Of a stretch of 64,000 nt of DNA, positions 46,221-56,099 are shown one piece after another. This DNA comes from an uncultured Actinomycetes bacterium. GTDB taxonomy: Bacteria > Actinomycetota > Actinomycetes > Actinomycetales > Bifidobacteriaceae. The notes below the pieces were generated by a model. It ran no database searches, had not been told where the DNA came from, and was given only the letters and a program-made list of their open reading frames with translations. The translations under genes and the position numbers were made by a program. Position 1 is the stretch's first letter. The number at the start of each line of letters is the position of its first letter. Where the stretch lies: NCBI GenBank assembly GCA_900314875.1, contig OMWX01000002.1, positions 310,001-374,000 of the forward strand, read 5' to 3'.

Positions 46221-47627
46221 TTACTGAACCGCGTTAAGCCACTGCTGCTTGGTTGCTTTCTCGGCTTCAAGAGCAGCTTTTTTGTCTGCATCGGTTTCGG
46301 CAGCGATTTTCTCGTCCAATTCCTTCAGCTGCGCATTAAGCTGAGCGACAAAACCCGACTTTCTTGCGTCTGTTTCGCTGTTAGTCTTCTTCCACTGAGA
46401 ATCTTCGACTTCCTTGATCTGTTTTTCTACATCGTCAAGAGCGTTTTCAATTCTGCGAAGTTCAGTGCGCGGAACATGTCCGATTGCATCCCATTCCTCT
46501 TGGATTTTAGCAAGTTCCGCTCTGGCTTTCTTCGCCGATTCCGCATCTTCAACGGGAACAAGAGCTTCGGCTTTGGCGAGCAATTCTTCCTTTTTAACAA
46601 GATTTTCTTTTTCGTCCGCGCTTACTTTGTCGCGATCGGCCTGTCTTGCGTTAAAGAAAGTGTCGGCCGCAGCGCGGAAACGTGCCCAAAGCTCGTCATC
46701 CGTTTTGCGTCCCGCGCGTCCGGCCTGTTTCCATCTGTTCATAAGATCGCCGAACTTTCGTCCGGTTTCTGCCCACTGAGTCGAATTTTTAATTTCTTCG
46801 GCTTCGGCGATAATCGCTTCTTTCATGGTTTTTACGTTTTCGCGCTGAATGTCGCGAGCCTGAGCCCACTTGCGGCGCGAAGAATTAAAAGCGGATCTCG
46901 CAGCGGAAAAACGCTTCCACAATTCATCGTTTACGTTCTTGTTCAGACGGACAGAATTCTTCTGATGCGTCTGCCAGCGGTCAAACAGGTCGCTGAATTT
47001 GTCGGCAGTTTCCTTCCAATTCGTGCGATCGGAAAGATTTGCGGCAAGCTGTTCTGCTTCTTCGACAATTTTTTTGCGCTCTTCATATGCTTTTTCGACA
47101 GCTTCTGCATGAGCCTTGGAAATTTCTTCCTTTTTTGCTGCCGCTTTTTCTTTAAGCTTTGCAAATGATTCGCGCAAAGCGGGAATATTGCCGACAACCT
47201 CGGGATTTTCCGTCTCTTTTTCAAGAGTTTTTACAGTTTCGTCAATTTCGCGCGTTTTTACGTTTTTTGTCGACAGACGCGAAATAAAAAGATCTACTCT
47301 CGATTTAAGATCCAAATATCTTTTGGCATAGAATCCGAGAGCTTCTTCTTTGTTTTCGGCATCCGGATACTGTCCGACCGCCCTTTCTTCGTTTCCGTCT
47401 TTGACATATACGGTGCCGTCATCGGAAACGCGCCCGAATTTTTCTGCATTATTAATGTCTTCTTCCGAGTGCTGAACTGCAACGGGAGCGGAAACTTTCG
47501 GCGTTTTCTTTGCAAAAGCCGCAGGAGACGGAGCATTCGGCTTTGTTGCCGATCCGGTCTTCTTCTCCTTATCTGCATTGACATTCGCCTTTGTGCTGTC
47601 TGGCGTGGTTACGGTCTCGTCGGACAT
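46221..47627 (-). CDS. DUF349 domain protein, coiled-coil
   Basis: A 468-residue cytosolic protein made of repeated three-helix DUF349 units, each with a W-x-L/F-x-x-R-W pattern: KETADKFSDLFDRWQTHQK, AETGRKFGDLMNRWKQAGR, and the unit with LAKIQEEWDAIGHVPR. The first ~75 residues are Lys/Pro/Thr-rich and disordered, and the last ~60 form an Ala/Glu/Lys coiled coil. ATG at 47627 has AAGGAG six nucleotides upstream; the open frame extends further to 47,720 without support. Divergent from hisS, with only 77 nt between the two starts. Family function is not established. Confidence 0.87.
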   Translation of the reverse strand: MSDETVTTPDSTKANVNADKEKKTGSATKPNAPSPAAFAKKTPKVSAPVAVQHSEEDINNAEKFGRVSDDGTVYVKDGNEERAVGQYPDAENKEEALGFYAKRYLDLKSRVDLFISRLSTKNVKTREIDETVKTLEKETENPEVVGNIPALRESFAKLKEKAAAKKEEISKAHAEAVEKAYEERKKIVEEAEQLAANLSDRTNWKETADKFSDLFDRWQTHQKNSVRLNKNVNDELWKRFSAARSAFNSSRRKWAQARDIQRENVKTMKEAIIAEAEEIKNSTQWAETGRKFGDLMNRWKQAGRAGRKTDDELWARFRAAADTFFNARQADRDKVSADEKENLVKKEELLAKAEALVPVEDAESAKKARAELAKIQEEWDAIGHVPRTELRRIENALDDVEKQIKEVEDSQWKKTNSETDARKSGFVAQLNAQLKELDEKIAAETDADKKAALEAEKATKQQWLNAVQ

Positions 47628-47704
47628 AGTCATCTCCTTGAATGAGGAAAGTGAAGGAAAAAGCATCGCGCAAATTTCCACAACATAATCTATTATAAGG
47701 AATC

Positions 47705-49084
47705 GTGGTAAAAGGTGCATCTATATCAGGATTTCCGGAATGGCTCCCGTCAGAAAAAGCGGTAGAGCAGCGTGTTTGCGACACGCTCAGAACGATTTTT
47801 GAGCTCAACGGTTTTATAGGTATCGAAACTCGCGCGGTGGAAACCGGAGCAAGTCTTTTGAAAAAAGGCGAAACAAGCAAAGAAATATATCTTCTCAGCC
47901 GTCTTCAGGAAGTCGGTCGCGAGTCCGACACTCCGATTGAAGACAGGCTGGGGCTGCACTTTGATTTGACTGTGCCGCTGAGCAGATATGTCGTTGAAAA
48001 TGCGGGTTCGCTGACTTTTCCTTTCAAACGCTGGCAGATTCAGAAGGTTTGGAGAGGGGAGAGACCTCAGGAAGGGCGTTTCCGCGAGTTTGTTCAGGCA
48101 GACATAGATGTTATAGGACAGAATGAATTGCCGGATCACTACGAAGTCGAACTGCCTCTCGTAATGGTTTCTGCTTTGGAAAAACTTCGCGAATTCGGAC
48201 TTCCGGCAGCGACTGTGCATGCAAACAATCGAAAACTTTCAGAGGGTTTTTATCGCGGAATCGGTTTGGAAGACATCGAAGGCGTTTTGCATCAGATAGA
48301 CAAAATCGACAAAATCGGACCTGAAGAAGTATCGCGTCTTCTGAAAGAAGAGTGCGGCGCGTCCGATTCTCAAGCGGAGGCATGTCTTAAGCTCGCCGGA
48401 ATTCAGTCATCCGACAGCAAAGAACTTGTCGAAACCGCGGAAGCGCTGGCAGACGAATACGGAATTGACAAAACCTGCGAAGCGCGCGAACTAATGAATC
48501 AGGGTCTGAGGACTTTGTCGATGATTGTCGAAAAAGCCGCTTTGATTCGTCCCGAATCGATTATCGCTGATTTGAAAATCGCGCGCGGACTGGATTATTA
48601 CACCGGCTCCGTTTACGAGACATTCCTTGAAGGAGCGCAGTCTCTCGGATCGGTATGTTCCGGAGGGCGTTACGACAAGCTTGCTTCAAAAGGAAGCAGA
48701 ACATATCCCGGCGTCGGACTGTCAATCGGCATGTCCAGGCTTGTTTCGTATATGCTTCATTCGTCCTCAGCCCGCCCGGCGCGCGTTTCCCCGGCAAGCG
48801 TTCTTGTTGCCGTATGGAATGAAGAAGACCGTTCAAGGTCGGACAGAATTGCCGATGATCTTCGCAAGCGTTCTATTGCCTGCGATGTGGCTCCGTCTGC
48901 CGCAAAGCTCGGCAAGCAGATAAAATATGCCGACAAGCTCGGCATTCCGTATGTCTGGTTCCCGGGCGAAAACGGCGAAAGCGACGAAGTAAAAAATATT
49001 ATTACCGGAGAACAGGAAACGGCAGATGCCGATTCCTGGCTTCCTGAAGAAAAATATGCTTCAAACAAGATAATTTTCGGATAA
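47705..49084 (+). CDS. hisS: Histidyl-tRNA synthetase
   Basis: Class II aminoacyl-tRNA synthetase attaching histidine to tRNA-His. Motifs: GLHFDLTVPLSRYV (motif 1/substrate), FKRWQIQKVWRGERPQEGR and REFVQADIDVIG (motif 2), histidine-specific ARGLDYYTGSVYE, and CSGGRYDKL with GVGLSIGMSRL (motif 3). The C-terminal ~95 residues are the anticodon-binding domain. 459 residues. GTG at 47705 follows TAAGGAATC. aspS lies downstream as in most actinobacteria, here separated by 190 nt that include a 9-bp hairpin. Confidence 0.96.
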   Translation: MVKGASISGFPEWLPSEKAVEQRVCDTLRTIFELNGFIGIETRAVETGASLLKKGETSKEIYLLSRLQEVGRESDTPIEDRLGLHFDLTVPLSRYVVENAGSLTFPFKRWQIQKVWRGERPQEGRFREFVQADIDVIGQNELPDHYEVELPLVMVSALEKLREFGLPAATVHANNRKLSEGFYRGIGLEDIEGVLHQIDKIDKIGPEEVSRLLKEECGASDSQAEACLKLAGIQSSDSKELVETAEALADEYGIDKTCEARELMNQGLRTLSMIVEKAALIRPESIIADLKIARGLDYYTGSVYETFLEGAQSLGSVCSGGRYDKLASKGSRTYPGVGLSIGMSRLVSYMLHSSSARPARVSPASVLVAVWNEEDRSRSDRIADDLRKRSIACDVAPSAAKLGKQIKYADKLGIPYVWFPGENGESDEVKNIITGEQETADADSWLPEEKYASNKIIFG

Positions 49085-49215
49085 TTTATTTTCGACAGTT
49101 TGCGAGTCTGCCGCTCGCGTATGCCGATTTTGCGCAAGAGCGCCGAAATTTTTCGCGTTGCCGGTATATGCGGCGGTGTAGTCTTGCAAGTATAAGAAAT
49201 TTTAAGTATTTTGTC

Positions 49216-49248
49216 TGCGGTCAGACGCTTTAGGGCAGCCTGGCCGCA
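49216..49248 (+). promoter_or_regulatory. Hairpin in the hisS-aspS gap
   Basis: TGCGGTCAG (49216-49224) pairs with CTGGCCGCA (49240-49248), nine pairs with one wobble, 15-nt loop, 27 nt before aspS. No T-run; I see no T-box features. Confidence 0.35.
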
Positions 49249-49274
49249 TATGCGAATGATTAAGAGGTGGAAAT

Positions 49275-51074
49275 ATGAGCCGGACGGCTTACAGAACACA
49301 TCGCGTAAATGATGTGACAGAAAAACTGACTGGTCAGGAAGTTACCGTTTCCGGCTGGGTAGATCGCCGCCGCGATCACGGAGGCGTTGCTTTTTTGGAT
49401 GTGCGCGACAGCAGCGGTCTGGTGCAGGTTGTCGTTTATGACGAAGAAATTGCGCGTCCTTTAAGAAGCGAATTCGTCGTCCGCATAACGGGCGAAGTGC
49501 GCGAACGTCCCGAAGGCAACGAAAACAGCCGTCTTGCGACCGGAAAAATCGAAATTGTCGCGAAAAAAGTAGATGTTCTCGCAAAGTCCGCAGCTCTTCC
49601 TTTCCAAGTGTCCACAGCTTTGGCGAATGAAACTTCCGAACAGCTTCCCGGCGACGAAGTTCGTCTTAAATACCGCTATCTTGATTTGCGCAGACCGCAA
49701 ATGCAGAACAACATCCGCATGCGTTCGAACATGGCAAAAGCTGCGCGCAATATTTTGGACAAGCTCGGATTTACCGAAGTCGAAACGCCGACTTTGATTA
49801 AATCGACTCCTGAAGGCGCTCGAGATTTCGTTGTTCCCGCGCGTCTGTCTCCGGGTTCCTGGTATGCGCTTCCTCAGTCGCCTCAGCTTCTTAAGCAGCT
49901 GCTTATGGTTTCCGGCGTCGAACGTTATTACCAGATTGCGCGATGCTACAGAGATGAAGATTTTCGCGCTGACCGCCAGCCTGAATTTACGCAGCTGGAT
50001 ATGGAATTAAGTTTTGTGGATCAGGAAGACGTTATCGCTATAGGAGAGCAGGTTATTAAAGCTGTCTGGGAATCTGCGGGATTTGAAGTTGAAACGCCTT
50101 TTGAACGCATCTCTTATGCCGATGCGATGAATTTTTACGGTTCAGACAAACCTGATTTGCGTTTTGACAACAAGCTTGTCGATTTGACCGAGTATTTCAA
50201 AGACACTCCTTTCCGCGTTTTCAAAGCGGAGTATGTAGGAGCTGTCGTATATGCGCAAGCTGCAGATCTGCCCAGACGACAGTTTGACGCATGGCAAGAA
50301 TGGGCTCGCCAACGCGGAGCAAAGGGTTTGGCATACGTGCAGTTTGCAGAAGACGGAACTCTTAAAGGGCCTGTTGCGAAGAATCTCTCTGATTCCGAGC
50401 GTGAAGGCTTGCGCGAAGCGGTGAACGCAAAGCCGGGAGACGCAGTATTCTTTGCTGCCGGAGCGAAAGAAGCTTCTCAGACTCTGTTGGGAGCTGCCCG
50501 CGTCGAGATAGCGAAACGTTCCGGACTGTTGGATCCGAAAAAGTTTGCTTTTGCATGGGTTGTCGATTTTCCGCTTTTCAAGCCGACCGACAATCCTGAC
50601 GATGATGACATTTCCGTAGGCAACTCTGACTGGACTTCAATGCATCATCCTTTCACAATGCCTTCGGCGCAGCATATCGATACTTTCGATAAAGATCCGG
50701 GCAGCGCGTTGAGCGATGCTTACGATATCGTCTGCAACGGAAATGAAATCGGCGGAGGTTCTGTCCGCATTCACCGCGACGACATTCAAGATCGCGTCCT
50801 GAATGTTTTGGGAATTGACGAAAAAGAAGCGCAAGACAAATTCGGATTCCTGCTGGAAGCATTCAAATACGGAGCTCCTCCTCATGCGGGAATTGCTTTG
50901 GGGTGGGATCGCGTTGCCGCAATTTTGGCTGGTGAAGATTCTATTCGCGATGTTATCGCATTCCCTAAGTCCGGCGGCGGCGCAGATCCTCTGACCGGAG
51001 CTCCGGCTCCTATTTCGGACGAACAGCGTGCGGAAACCGGCGTTGATTACGATCCTGAAGAAGACGAAGAATAA
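49275..51074 (+). CDS. aspS: Aspartyl-tRNA synthetase
   Basis: Class IIb synthetase of bacterial type. The N-terminal OB-fold anticodon domain ([21 protein letters not shown]), motif 2 with [17 protein letters not shown], the bacterial-type GAD insertion (~residues 290-410) and motif 3 [13 protein letters not shown] are all present. 599 residues. Whether it also charges tRNA-Asn cannot be decided here. ATG at 49275 follows AAGAGGTGG. A strong terminator follows. Confidence 0.97.
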   Translation: MSRTAYRTHRVNDVTEKLTGQEVTVSGWVDRRRDHGGVAFLDVRDSSGLVQVVVYDEEIARPLRSEFVVRITGEVRERPEGNENSRLATGKIEIVAKKVDVLAKSAALPFQVSTALANETSEQLPGDEVRLKYRYLDLRRPQMQNNIRMRSNMAKAARNILDKLGFTEVETPTLIKSTPEGARDFVVPARLSPGSWYALPQSPQLLKQLLMVSGVERYYQIARCYRDEDFRADRQPEFTQLDMELSFVDQEDVIAIGEQVIKAVWESAGFEVETPFERISYADAMNFYGSDKPDLRFDNKLVDLTEYFKDTPFRVFKAEYVGAVVYAQAADLPRRQFDAWQEWARQRGAKGLAYVQFAEDGTLKGPVAKNLSDSEREGLREAVNAKPGDAVFFAAGAKEASQTLLGAARVEIAKRSGLLDPKKFAFAWVVDFPLFKPTDNPDDDDISVGNSDWTSMHHPFTMPSAQHIDTFDKDPGSALSDAYDIVCNGNEIGGGSVRIHRDDIQDRVLNVLGIDEKEAQDKFGFLLEAFKYGAPPHAGIALGWDRVAAILAGEDSIRDVIAFPKSGGGADPLTGAPAPISDEQRAETGVDYDPEEDEE

Positions 51075-51116
51075 ACTGTTGAAAACAGAATAAAACTTGC
51101 GTTTACAACGCAAAAA

Positions 51117-51158
51117 AAAAAATCCGGAAATGTTCGTCTGAGCGCTTCCGGATTTTTT
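51117..51158. terminator. Terminator between convergent aspS and mannosyltransferase genes
   Basis: AAAAAATCCGGAA (51117-51129) and TTCCGGATTTTTT (51146-51158) are fully complementary, with A- and T-tracts serving both strands. Confidence 0.9.
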
Positions 51159-51233
51159 AGTCTTCGCTGTCTGCTGTTCTCTGGCTGTTTTTTGTTATTG
51201 CTGTTTTCAAAAAGTCAGTTTAGAAATTTTTTA

Positions 51234-52400
51234 TTAATCTTCAAGACAGAGGGTTTTAACTCCCAAATACAGACCGCATTGCGCGGCGATATCATTCCAT
51301 TGCCAGTCGCCGCTCAAAACTCTCTGTCTGCCGGCTTCTCCCATCTTTTTCCGCAATCGAGGATTGTCAAACAACTGAATAATGCGTTTTGCGACATCAT
51401 CCGGATCTGTTCCTTTGACAAGGAAACCTGTTTTTCCGTGTTCTACGGCATCGCATGCGCCTCCCGAATGTCCCGCGATAACGGGTTTTCCGCAAGAAGC
51501 CGCTTCAAGAAAAACAATGCCCAGACCTTCAAAGTCAAGCCCAAAATTTCGCGTAAAACAGGGCATTGCAAATATGTCGGCCGCCGAATACCAAGAGCGC
51601 AGAGTCTTAAAATCGTCGGCGGGGATAGAATCGTTGAAAACAATATTTTTGTTTGCTTTCAGTCCCAGTTCGTCTGCCAATTTTCGGCATTCCTCCGACT
51701 GCGGACCTTTTCCGACCGCAAGAAGCCTGGCATTCGGATATTTTCGCATAACTTTCGGCCATGCTTTGATTAATGTTTTCAATCCTTTTCTTTCGACGAT
51801 TCTTCCCACGCATATCGCAATCGGATCATCATTCGAAAACCCGAGAGCCGAGCGAACTTCGTCTCCGTCGCCGGTCGGATAAAAACGTTTCGAATCAACG
51901 GCGGGAACGAGTCTTTTCAGTTTAATTTTGTCTTCATCGCGGAGAACGGAATTTATCACGCGCTTTGTATATGAGGAAATATAGGTCAGAACATCAACGT
52001 TTTTCCCTATGTTCGCAATTGCTTTTTTCGCTGCCGGCAATTTTGCCCAAGCGGCTTCATGTCCGTGAGATATCGCGACAATCCGTTCTGCTCCCGCGCG
52101 TCTTAAAACGGGACTCATAAGAGCCAGAGGAGCGGCTGCGCCGAACAAAACCCGGTCGCATCCGTTTTCTTTGAAAGCTTTGACAATGCGTTTGCGCTGA
52201 GAAGGAGAGCCGTAAAGCGTCGAATTGCTGTCGCGCAGAATTTTTCTGTCAAACTGAGCGTCAAATTCTCTGCTTCCCGGGCAGTGCGACGTGTAAATAA
52301 CAAGCTCGTCTTTTTTTAATCTTCTCGCGATTTCATAATTAAACGACTCTATTCCTCCGCGGGACGGATAAAAATCATTTGTGACAAGCAAAGTTCTCAT
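51234..52400 (-). CDS. GT4 glycosyltransferase, PimB'-like mannosyltransferase
   Basis: A 388-residue GT-B glycosyltransferase. The N-terminal LLVTNDFYPSRGGIESFNYEIA is the acceptor-side loop, and AICVGRIVERKGLKTLIKAWP and the E-x7-E donor motif FEGLGIVFLEAASCGKPVIAG follow. The stretch NFGLDFEGLGIVFLEA matches the actinobacterial phosphatidylinositol alpha-mannosyltransferase PimB', which adds the second mannose to PI. Acceptor is inference. ATG at 52400 has AAAAGGC seven nucleotides upstream; the frame extends beyond it without support. Divergent from the helicase gene (112 nt), convergent with aspS. Confidence 0.86.
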   Translation of the reverse strand: MRTLLVTNDFYPSRGGIESFNYEIARRLKKDELVIYTSHCPGSREFDAQFDRKILRDSNSTLYGSPSQRKRIVKAFKENGCDRVLFGAAAPLALMSPVLRRAGAERIVAISHGHEAAWAKLPAAKKAIANIGKNVDVLTYISSYTKRVINSVLRDEDKIKLKRLVPAVDSKRFYPTGDGDEVRSALGFSNDDPIAICVGRIVERKGLKTLIKAWPKVMRKYPNARLLAVGKGPQSEECRKLADELGLKANKNIVFNDSIPADDFKTLRSWYSAADIFAMPCFTRNFGLDFEGLGIVFLEAASCGKPVIAGHSGGACDAVEHGKTGFLVKGTDPDDVAKRIIQLFDNPRLRKKMGEAGRQRVLSGDWQWNDIAAQCGLYLGVKTLCLED

Positions 52401-52512
52401 TAAAAGCCTTTTCCTTTGAAAATATGCGCTGATCGGTTTCGGTTTTGCCGGCTTTCCGCGCAAGATGCACATATTGAGTTTACATCCTTGTAAAATTTAT
52501 TGCAGACAAAAA

Positions 52513-55155
52513 ATGCACGAAAACGAAGGAAGCGCGACGTCAGGCATGGAATCAGAAGATACGGCAGAAAAACAAAAATTTGAAAATATGGCGCAGGCGG
52601 CCGTTTATTTGCGCGAAAAATACGGCAGCGACATACCTGACGAGGATATTTTGGACGCATTTTTTTCGCAGGCGAAGCAAATGTTCGCAATTGATCCCTG
52701 GCCTCATCAGGAAGAAGCGGTTATATCGCTTATTTCCTCGAATCATACTGTTGCCAACACTCCCACCGGCTCCGGAAAATCGCTTATCGCGCTGGGAATG
52801 CATTTTATTGCGATGTGCAGGGGAAAGAAATCTTTTTATACTGCTCCGATAAAAGCGCTTGTTTCCGAAAAATTTTTTGATCTTGTGAAAATTTTCGGTG
52901 CGGAAAATGTGGGAATGATTACCGGAGATTCTCACATTAACGCTTCGGCTCCGATTATCTGCTGCACTGCAGAAATCCTGGCAAATCGCGCCTTATGCGA
53001 AGGGGAAAAAGCAGATATCGGATTTGCTGCCATGGACGAGTTTCATTTTTACGCAGATGCCGAGCGCGGATGGGCTTGGCAGGTTCCGCTTATAACTCTT
53101 CCTCAAACGATTTTTCTGCTTATGAGCGCGACGCTGGGAGATATGACGGACATCTGCGATTCGCTGGAAAAGAAAACCGGAAGAAAGGTCGATGTAATAT
53201 CCGATGCGGCAAGACCGATTCCGCTTGAATACAAATATGTGTTGACTCCGCTGTCTCAAACAGTCGAAAATGAACTGAAAAAGGGGAATGCGCCTTTATA
53301 TGTCGTTCACTTTTCTCAGATAAGCGCAGCAGATACGGCTCAGGCTCTTTCGAATTCGAATGTCAGCACGCGAGAACAGCGCGAACAAATCAAACGTGAG
53401 ATCGCAGGAACGAAATTCAGCACGGCTTTCGGCAAAAACTTGCGCAGACTGCTTCTGACCGGCGTAGGAATTCATCATGCCGGAATGCTTCCGAGGTACA
53501 GGCGTCTTGTAGAACAGCTGTCGCAAAAGGGTCTGCTTCCGGTTATCTGCGGCACCGACACTCTGGGAGTGGGAATCAATGTTCCCATTCATACCGTTGT
53601 TTTTACGTCATTGACCAAATTTGACGGAAATCGCACAAGAAAACTGAAAGCCAGAGAATTTCACCAGATTGCGGGTCGCGCCGGCCGTTCCGGATTCGAT
53701 ACTGAAGGCATGGTAATCGCTTTGGCTCCCGAATTTGAAATCGAAAATGCGGTCGCATTCGCTAAAGCGGCATCAGATCCCAAAAAACTTAAAAAATTAA
53801 AGAAAAAGAAAGCTCCGGAAGGATTTGTTTCATGGAATGAAAAAACATTTGACAAACTGATCGAATCCGAACCGGAAAAACTCAATCCGCATCTGAAAAT
53901 CACGAATTCTATTGTTCTTGCTGAAGTTTCTCAGGGAGGAAACGCTTACAGGCGCATAAAAGAACTTATTAACGACTCTCTGCAGACAAGCGAAACAAAA
54001 GAAAAACTTATTAACCGAGCCGCAGAAATTTTTTCTACGCTCATAGACTCGAAAGTCGTCGAATCCTGGGAATATGACGACGGAAGCATCGAATATTCGA
54101 CAACAGTCGATCTTCCCGACGATTTTGCGCTCGACCAGCCGCTTTCGCCGTTCCTTCTTGCAGCAATCGAACTTTTCGATCCGGAATCGCCCGACTATGC
54201 TCTTAACGTCATATCCGCTGCGGAAGCCACTTTGGAAAATCCGCCGCAAGTGCTCAAAGCGCAGAAACGCAAAGCCCGCGACGAAGCAATGCGCGAAATG
54301 AAAGACGACGGAATCGAATATGACGAAAGAATGGAACGGCTTGAAGAAGTCACGTATCCGCAGCCTCTGAAAGACATTCTCGAAGCATCGTTCGAAAAAT
54401 ATTGTTCGGATGTTCCCTGGGCGAAAGACTACAGTATTGAACCCAAATCCGTCATACGTGACATGGTCGAAACCGCGTCCGATTTTTCAGGATATATTTC
54501 CAGGTATGCAATTTCGCGTTCGGAAGGAACTCTCTTGCGTTATCTTTCCGACGCATACAGATGTCTTTCGCGCACAATCCCGCGCAGCAAACGCAACGAA
54601 CAGCTTGAAGACATAACCGCATGGCTTGCGGTTGTCGTCCGTTCAATTGATTCTTCTCTTGTGGACGAGTGGGAAAAAGCCGCAATGCTTTCGCGCGGAA
54701 CGATTTCGGGCGAAGAAACAGCCAATTTTGCCCTGACTGCGCCTTCAGCCGAGAAAAATGAGATAGTAAAGGACAGGAGAGGACTTTCTATTCTGATTCG
54801 AAACGCGCTTTTTTACAGAGTCTGTCTCATGGCTGCCGACAATCCGGAAGAACTGGGACAAATCGATGCAAACCAAGGAATGTCTTTTCATGACTGGGAT
54901 GACGTTCTCGAAGAATTTTACAAAGAACACGAAGGCATAAACATCGATGCCAATGCGAGAAGCGCAAAATTTTTCATCCTTGACGACTCGCGGGAACATA
55001 CGGAACATGTCTGGCATGCAAAACAGATAATTGACGATTATGAATCGGACAGAGACTGGGCAATCGAAGCGGATATTGATTTGGACGCGTTCGAAAGCGA
55101 AGGAGAAATAATCTTCGACAATTACAAAGCGGGACCGGCAGAAACGCTGATCTGA
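52513..55155 (+). CDS. DEAD/DEAH-box helicase with DUF3516 C-terminal domain
   Basis: Superfamily 2 helicase of an actinobacterial family. Walker A TPTGSGKSLIALG, FYTAPIKALVSEKFFDL (motif Ia), DEFHFYADAERGW (motif II, DEFH instead of DEAH), LMSATLGDMTD (motif III), and HQIAGRAGRSG (motif VI) are visible. The C-terminal ~450 residues match the DUF3516 type (LSPFLLAAIELFDPESPDYA, SDAYRCLSRTIP, WLAVVVRSIDSSLVDEWE). About 880 residues. The ATG at 52513 is chosen because a -10-like TAAAAT (52491-52496) would start transcription a few nucleotides before it. An upstream ATG at 52465 is possible; neither has a ribosome site. Substrate (RNA or DNA) unknown. Confidence 0.88.
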   Translation: MHENEGSATSGMESEDTAEKQKFENMAQAAVYLREKYGSDIPDEDILDAFFSQAKQMFAIDPWPHQEEAVISLISSNHTVANTPTGSGKSLIALGMHFIAMCRGKKSFYTAPIKALVSEKFFDLVKIFGAENVGMITGDSHINASAPIICCTAEILANRALCEGEKADIGFAAMDEFHFYADAERGWAWQVPLITLPQTIFLLMSATLGDMTDICDSLEKKTGRKVDVISDAARPIPLEYKYVLTPLSQTVENELKKGNAPLYVVHFSQISAADTAQALSNSNVSTREQREQIKREIAGTKFSTAFGKNLRRLLLTGVGIHHAGMLPRYRRLVEQLSQKGLLPVICGTDTLGVGINVPIHTVVFTSLTKFDGNRTRKLKAREFHQIAGRAGRSGFDTEGMVIALAPEFEIENAVAFAKAASDPKKLKKLKKKKAPEGFVSWNEKTFDKLIESEPEKLNPHLKITNSIVLAEVSQGGNAYRRIKELINDSLQTSETKEKLINRAAEIFSTLIDSKVVESWEYDDGSIEYSTTVDLPDDFALDQPLSPFLLAAIELFDPESPDYALNVISAAEATLENPPQVLKAQKRKARDEAMREMKDDGIEYDERMERLEEVTYPQPLKDILEASFEKYCSDVPWAKDYSIEPKSVIRDMVETASDFSGYISRYAISRSEGTLLRYLSDAYRCLSRTIPRSKRNEQLEDITAWLAVVVRSIDSSLVDEWEKAAMLSRGTISGEETANFALTAPSAEKNEIVKDRRGLSILIRNALFYRVCLMAADNPEELGQIDANQGMSFHDWDDVLEEFYKEHEGINIDANARSAKFFILDDSREHTEHVWHAKQIIDDYESDRDWAIEADIDLDAFESEGEIIFDNYKAGPAETLI

Positions 55156-55199
55156 AAATCTTTCGAACAAATATTCAATATGTGTGGCATAATATCATT

Positions 55200-56099
55200 A
55201 TGTCCCGCAAGCCGAATATGCCGAATATGAACCGAATGCAAACCCGAACAATAAGCTGTTCTTTCGCAAAAGATTTCAAAGCTCCCGAAAGCGAGAAAAT
55301 TCGCGAAACATTTGACGGCATTGCCGAAAAATATGATTTGGCGAATGTTTTATGCTCTTTCGGTCTGAGCGCATACTGGACTCGTTCGGCTGCGCGCGCG
55401 GTTATCGACTCTGCAAGCTGCAAAACAAAACAGCAAAAATCTTGCGAAAAACAGCCTTTGAAAATTCTTGATCTGGCTTGCGGAACAGGACAGGTTTCGT
55501 ATGCGCTCGCCTCTTTGGGAGCAAAAGTTGTCGGAAGCGATTTTTCGGAAGGAATGCTGAACAAAGCGAAAAACAGACTGAACAAAAAATCGGCTTTTGA
55601 AAGAAAATCGTTGAAAAAAATGCGTTATGCTCCAGAATTCGTCTGCGCAAACGCAGAAAACCTGCCGTTTGAAGACAATTCCTTCGACGCGGCCGTCACT
55701 GCTTACGGACTGCGCAATATGAAAAACAGGATACAGGCGCTAAAAGAACTCAAACGCGTGATAAAACCCGGAGGAACGGCAGTCATACTCGATTTTGACA
55801 ATCCTCAAAACAATTTTTTGCGCTCGCTGTATCGCGCATATAATCGAATTGTTCTGCCCTCAGCCGGAATGATTATCGCAAAAAATAAAGAAGCATACGC
55901 GTATCTTGCGCACAGCATAAGCACATGGGGCGGCAGAAAAGAAGTCTGTTCTCTGTTGCACGGCGCCGGTTTTAAGCAAATCGAGTCGCGTACGGAAACT
56001 TTCGGCGCAGTGTCGATATGCAGAGCGAAAGCGCCGGAAAAAACGGATGACTATTGTTCGAATGCAAATTATCATAAAAGAACGGGAAACAAGAAATGA
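55200..56099 (+). CDS. ubiE: UbiE/MenG-like class I methyltransferase
   Basis: S-adenosylmethionine-dependent methyltransferase of the UbiE/COQ5 family. It has the RETFDGIAEKYDLANVLCSFG opening in parts (FDGIAEKYDLAN), motif I LDLACGTGQVSYA, ANAENLPFEDNSFDAAVTAYGLRN and KPGGTAVILDF. The family C-methylates demethylmenaquinone, but no menaquinone gene is near. A ~45-residue N-terminal extension and a Lys-rich insert (~nt 55,565-55,625) are unusual. ATG at 55200 has no ribosome site, while CATAAT at 55187-55192 would place the transcript start on it, suggesting a leaderless message. The stop overlaps rarA (ATGA). Confidence 0.83.
   Translation: MSRKPNMPNMNRMQTRTISCSFAKDFKAPESEKIRETFDGIAEKYDLANVLCSFGLSAYWTRSAARAVIDSASCKTKQQKSCEKQPLKILDLACGTGQVSYALASLGAKVVGSDFSEGMLNKAKNRLNKKSAFERKSLKKMRYAPEFVCANAENLPFEDNSFDAAVTAYGLRNMKNRIQALKELKRVIKPGGTAVILDFDNPQNNFLRSLYRAYNRIVLPSAGMIIAKNKEAYAYLAHSISTWGGRKEVCSLLHGAGFKQIESRTETFGAVSICRAKAPEKTDDYCSNANYHKRTGNKK

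Noticed and set aside
49085..49274. Possible T-box riboswitch before aspS
   Set aside because: Only one short hairpin is present; no T-box sequence, specifier loop or antiterminator is visible.
55164..55178. LexA-like CGAACAAATATTCA upstream of the methyltransferase/rarA pair
   Set aside because: Two mismatches, both in the right half-site; not strong enough despite rarA being a repair gene.
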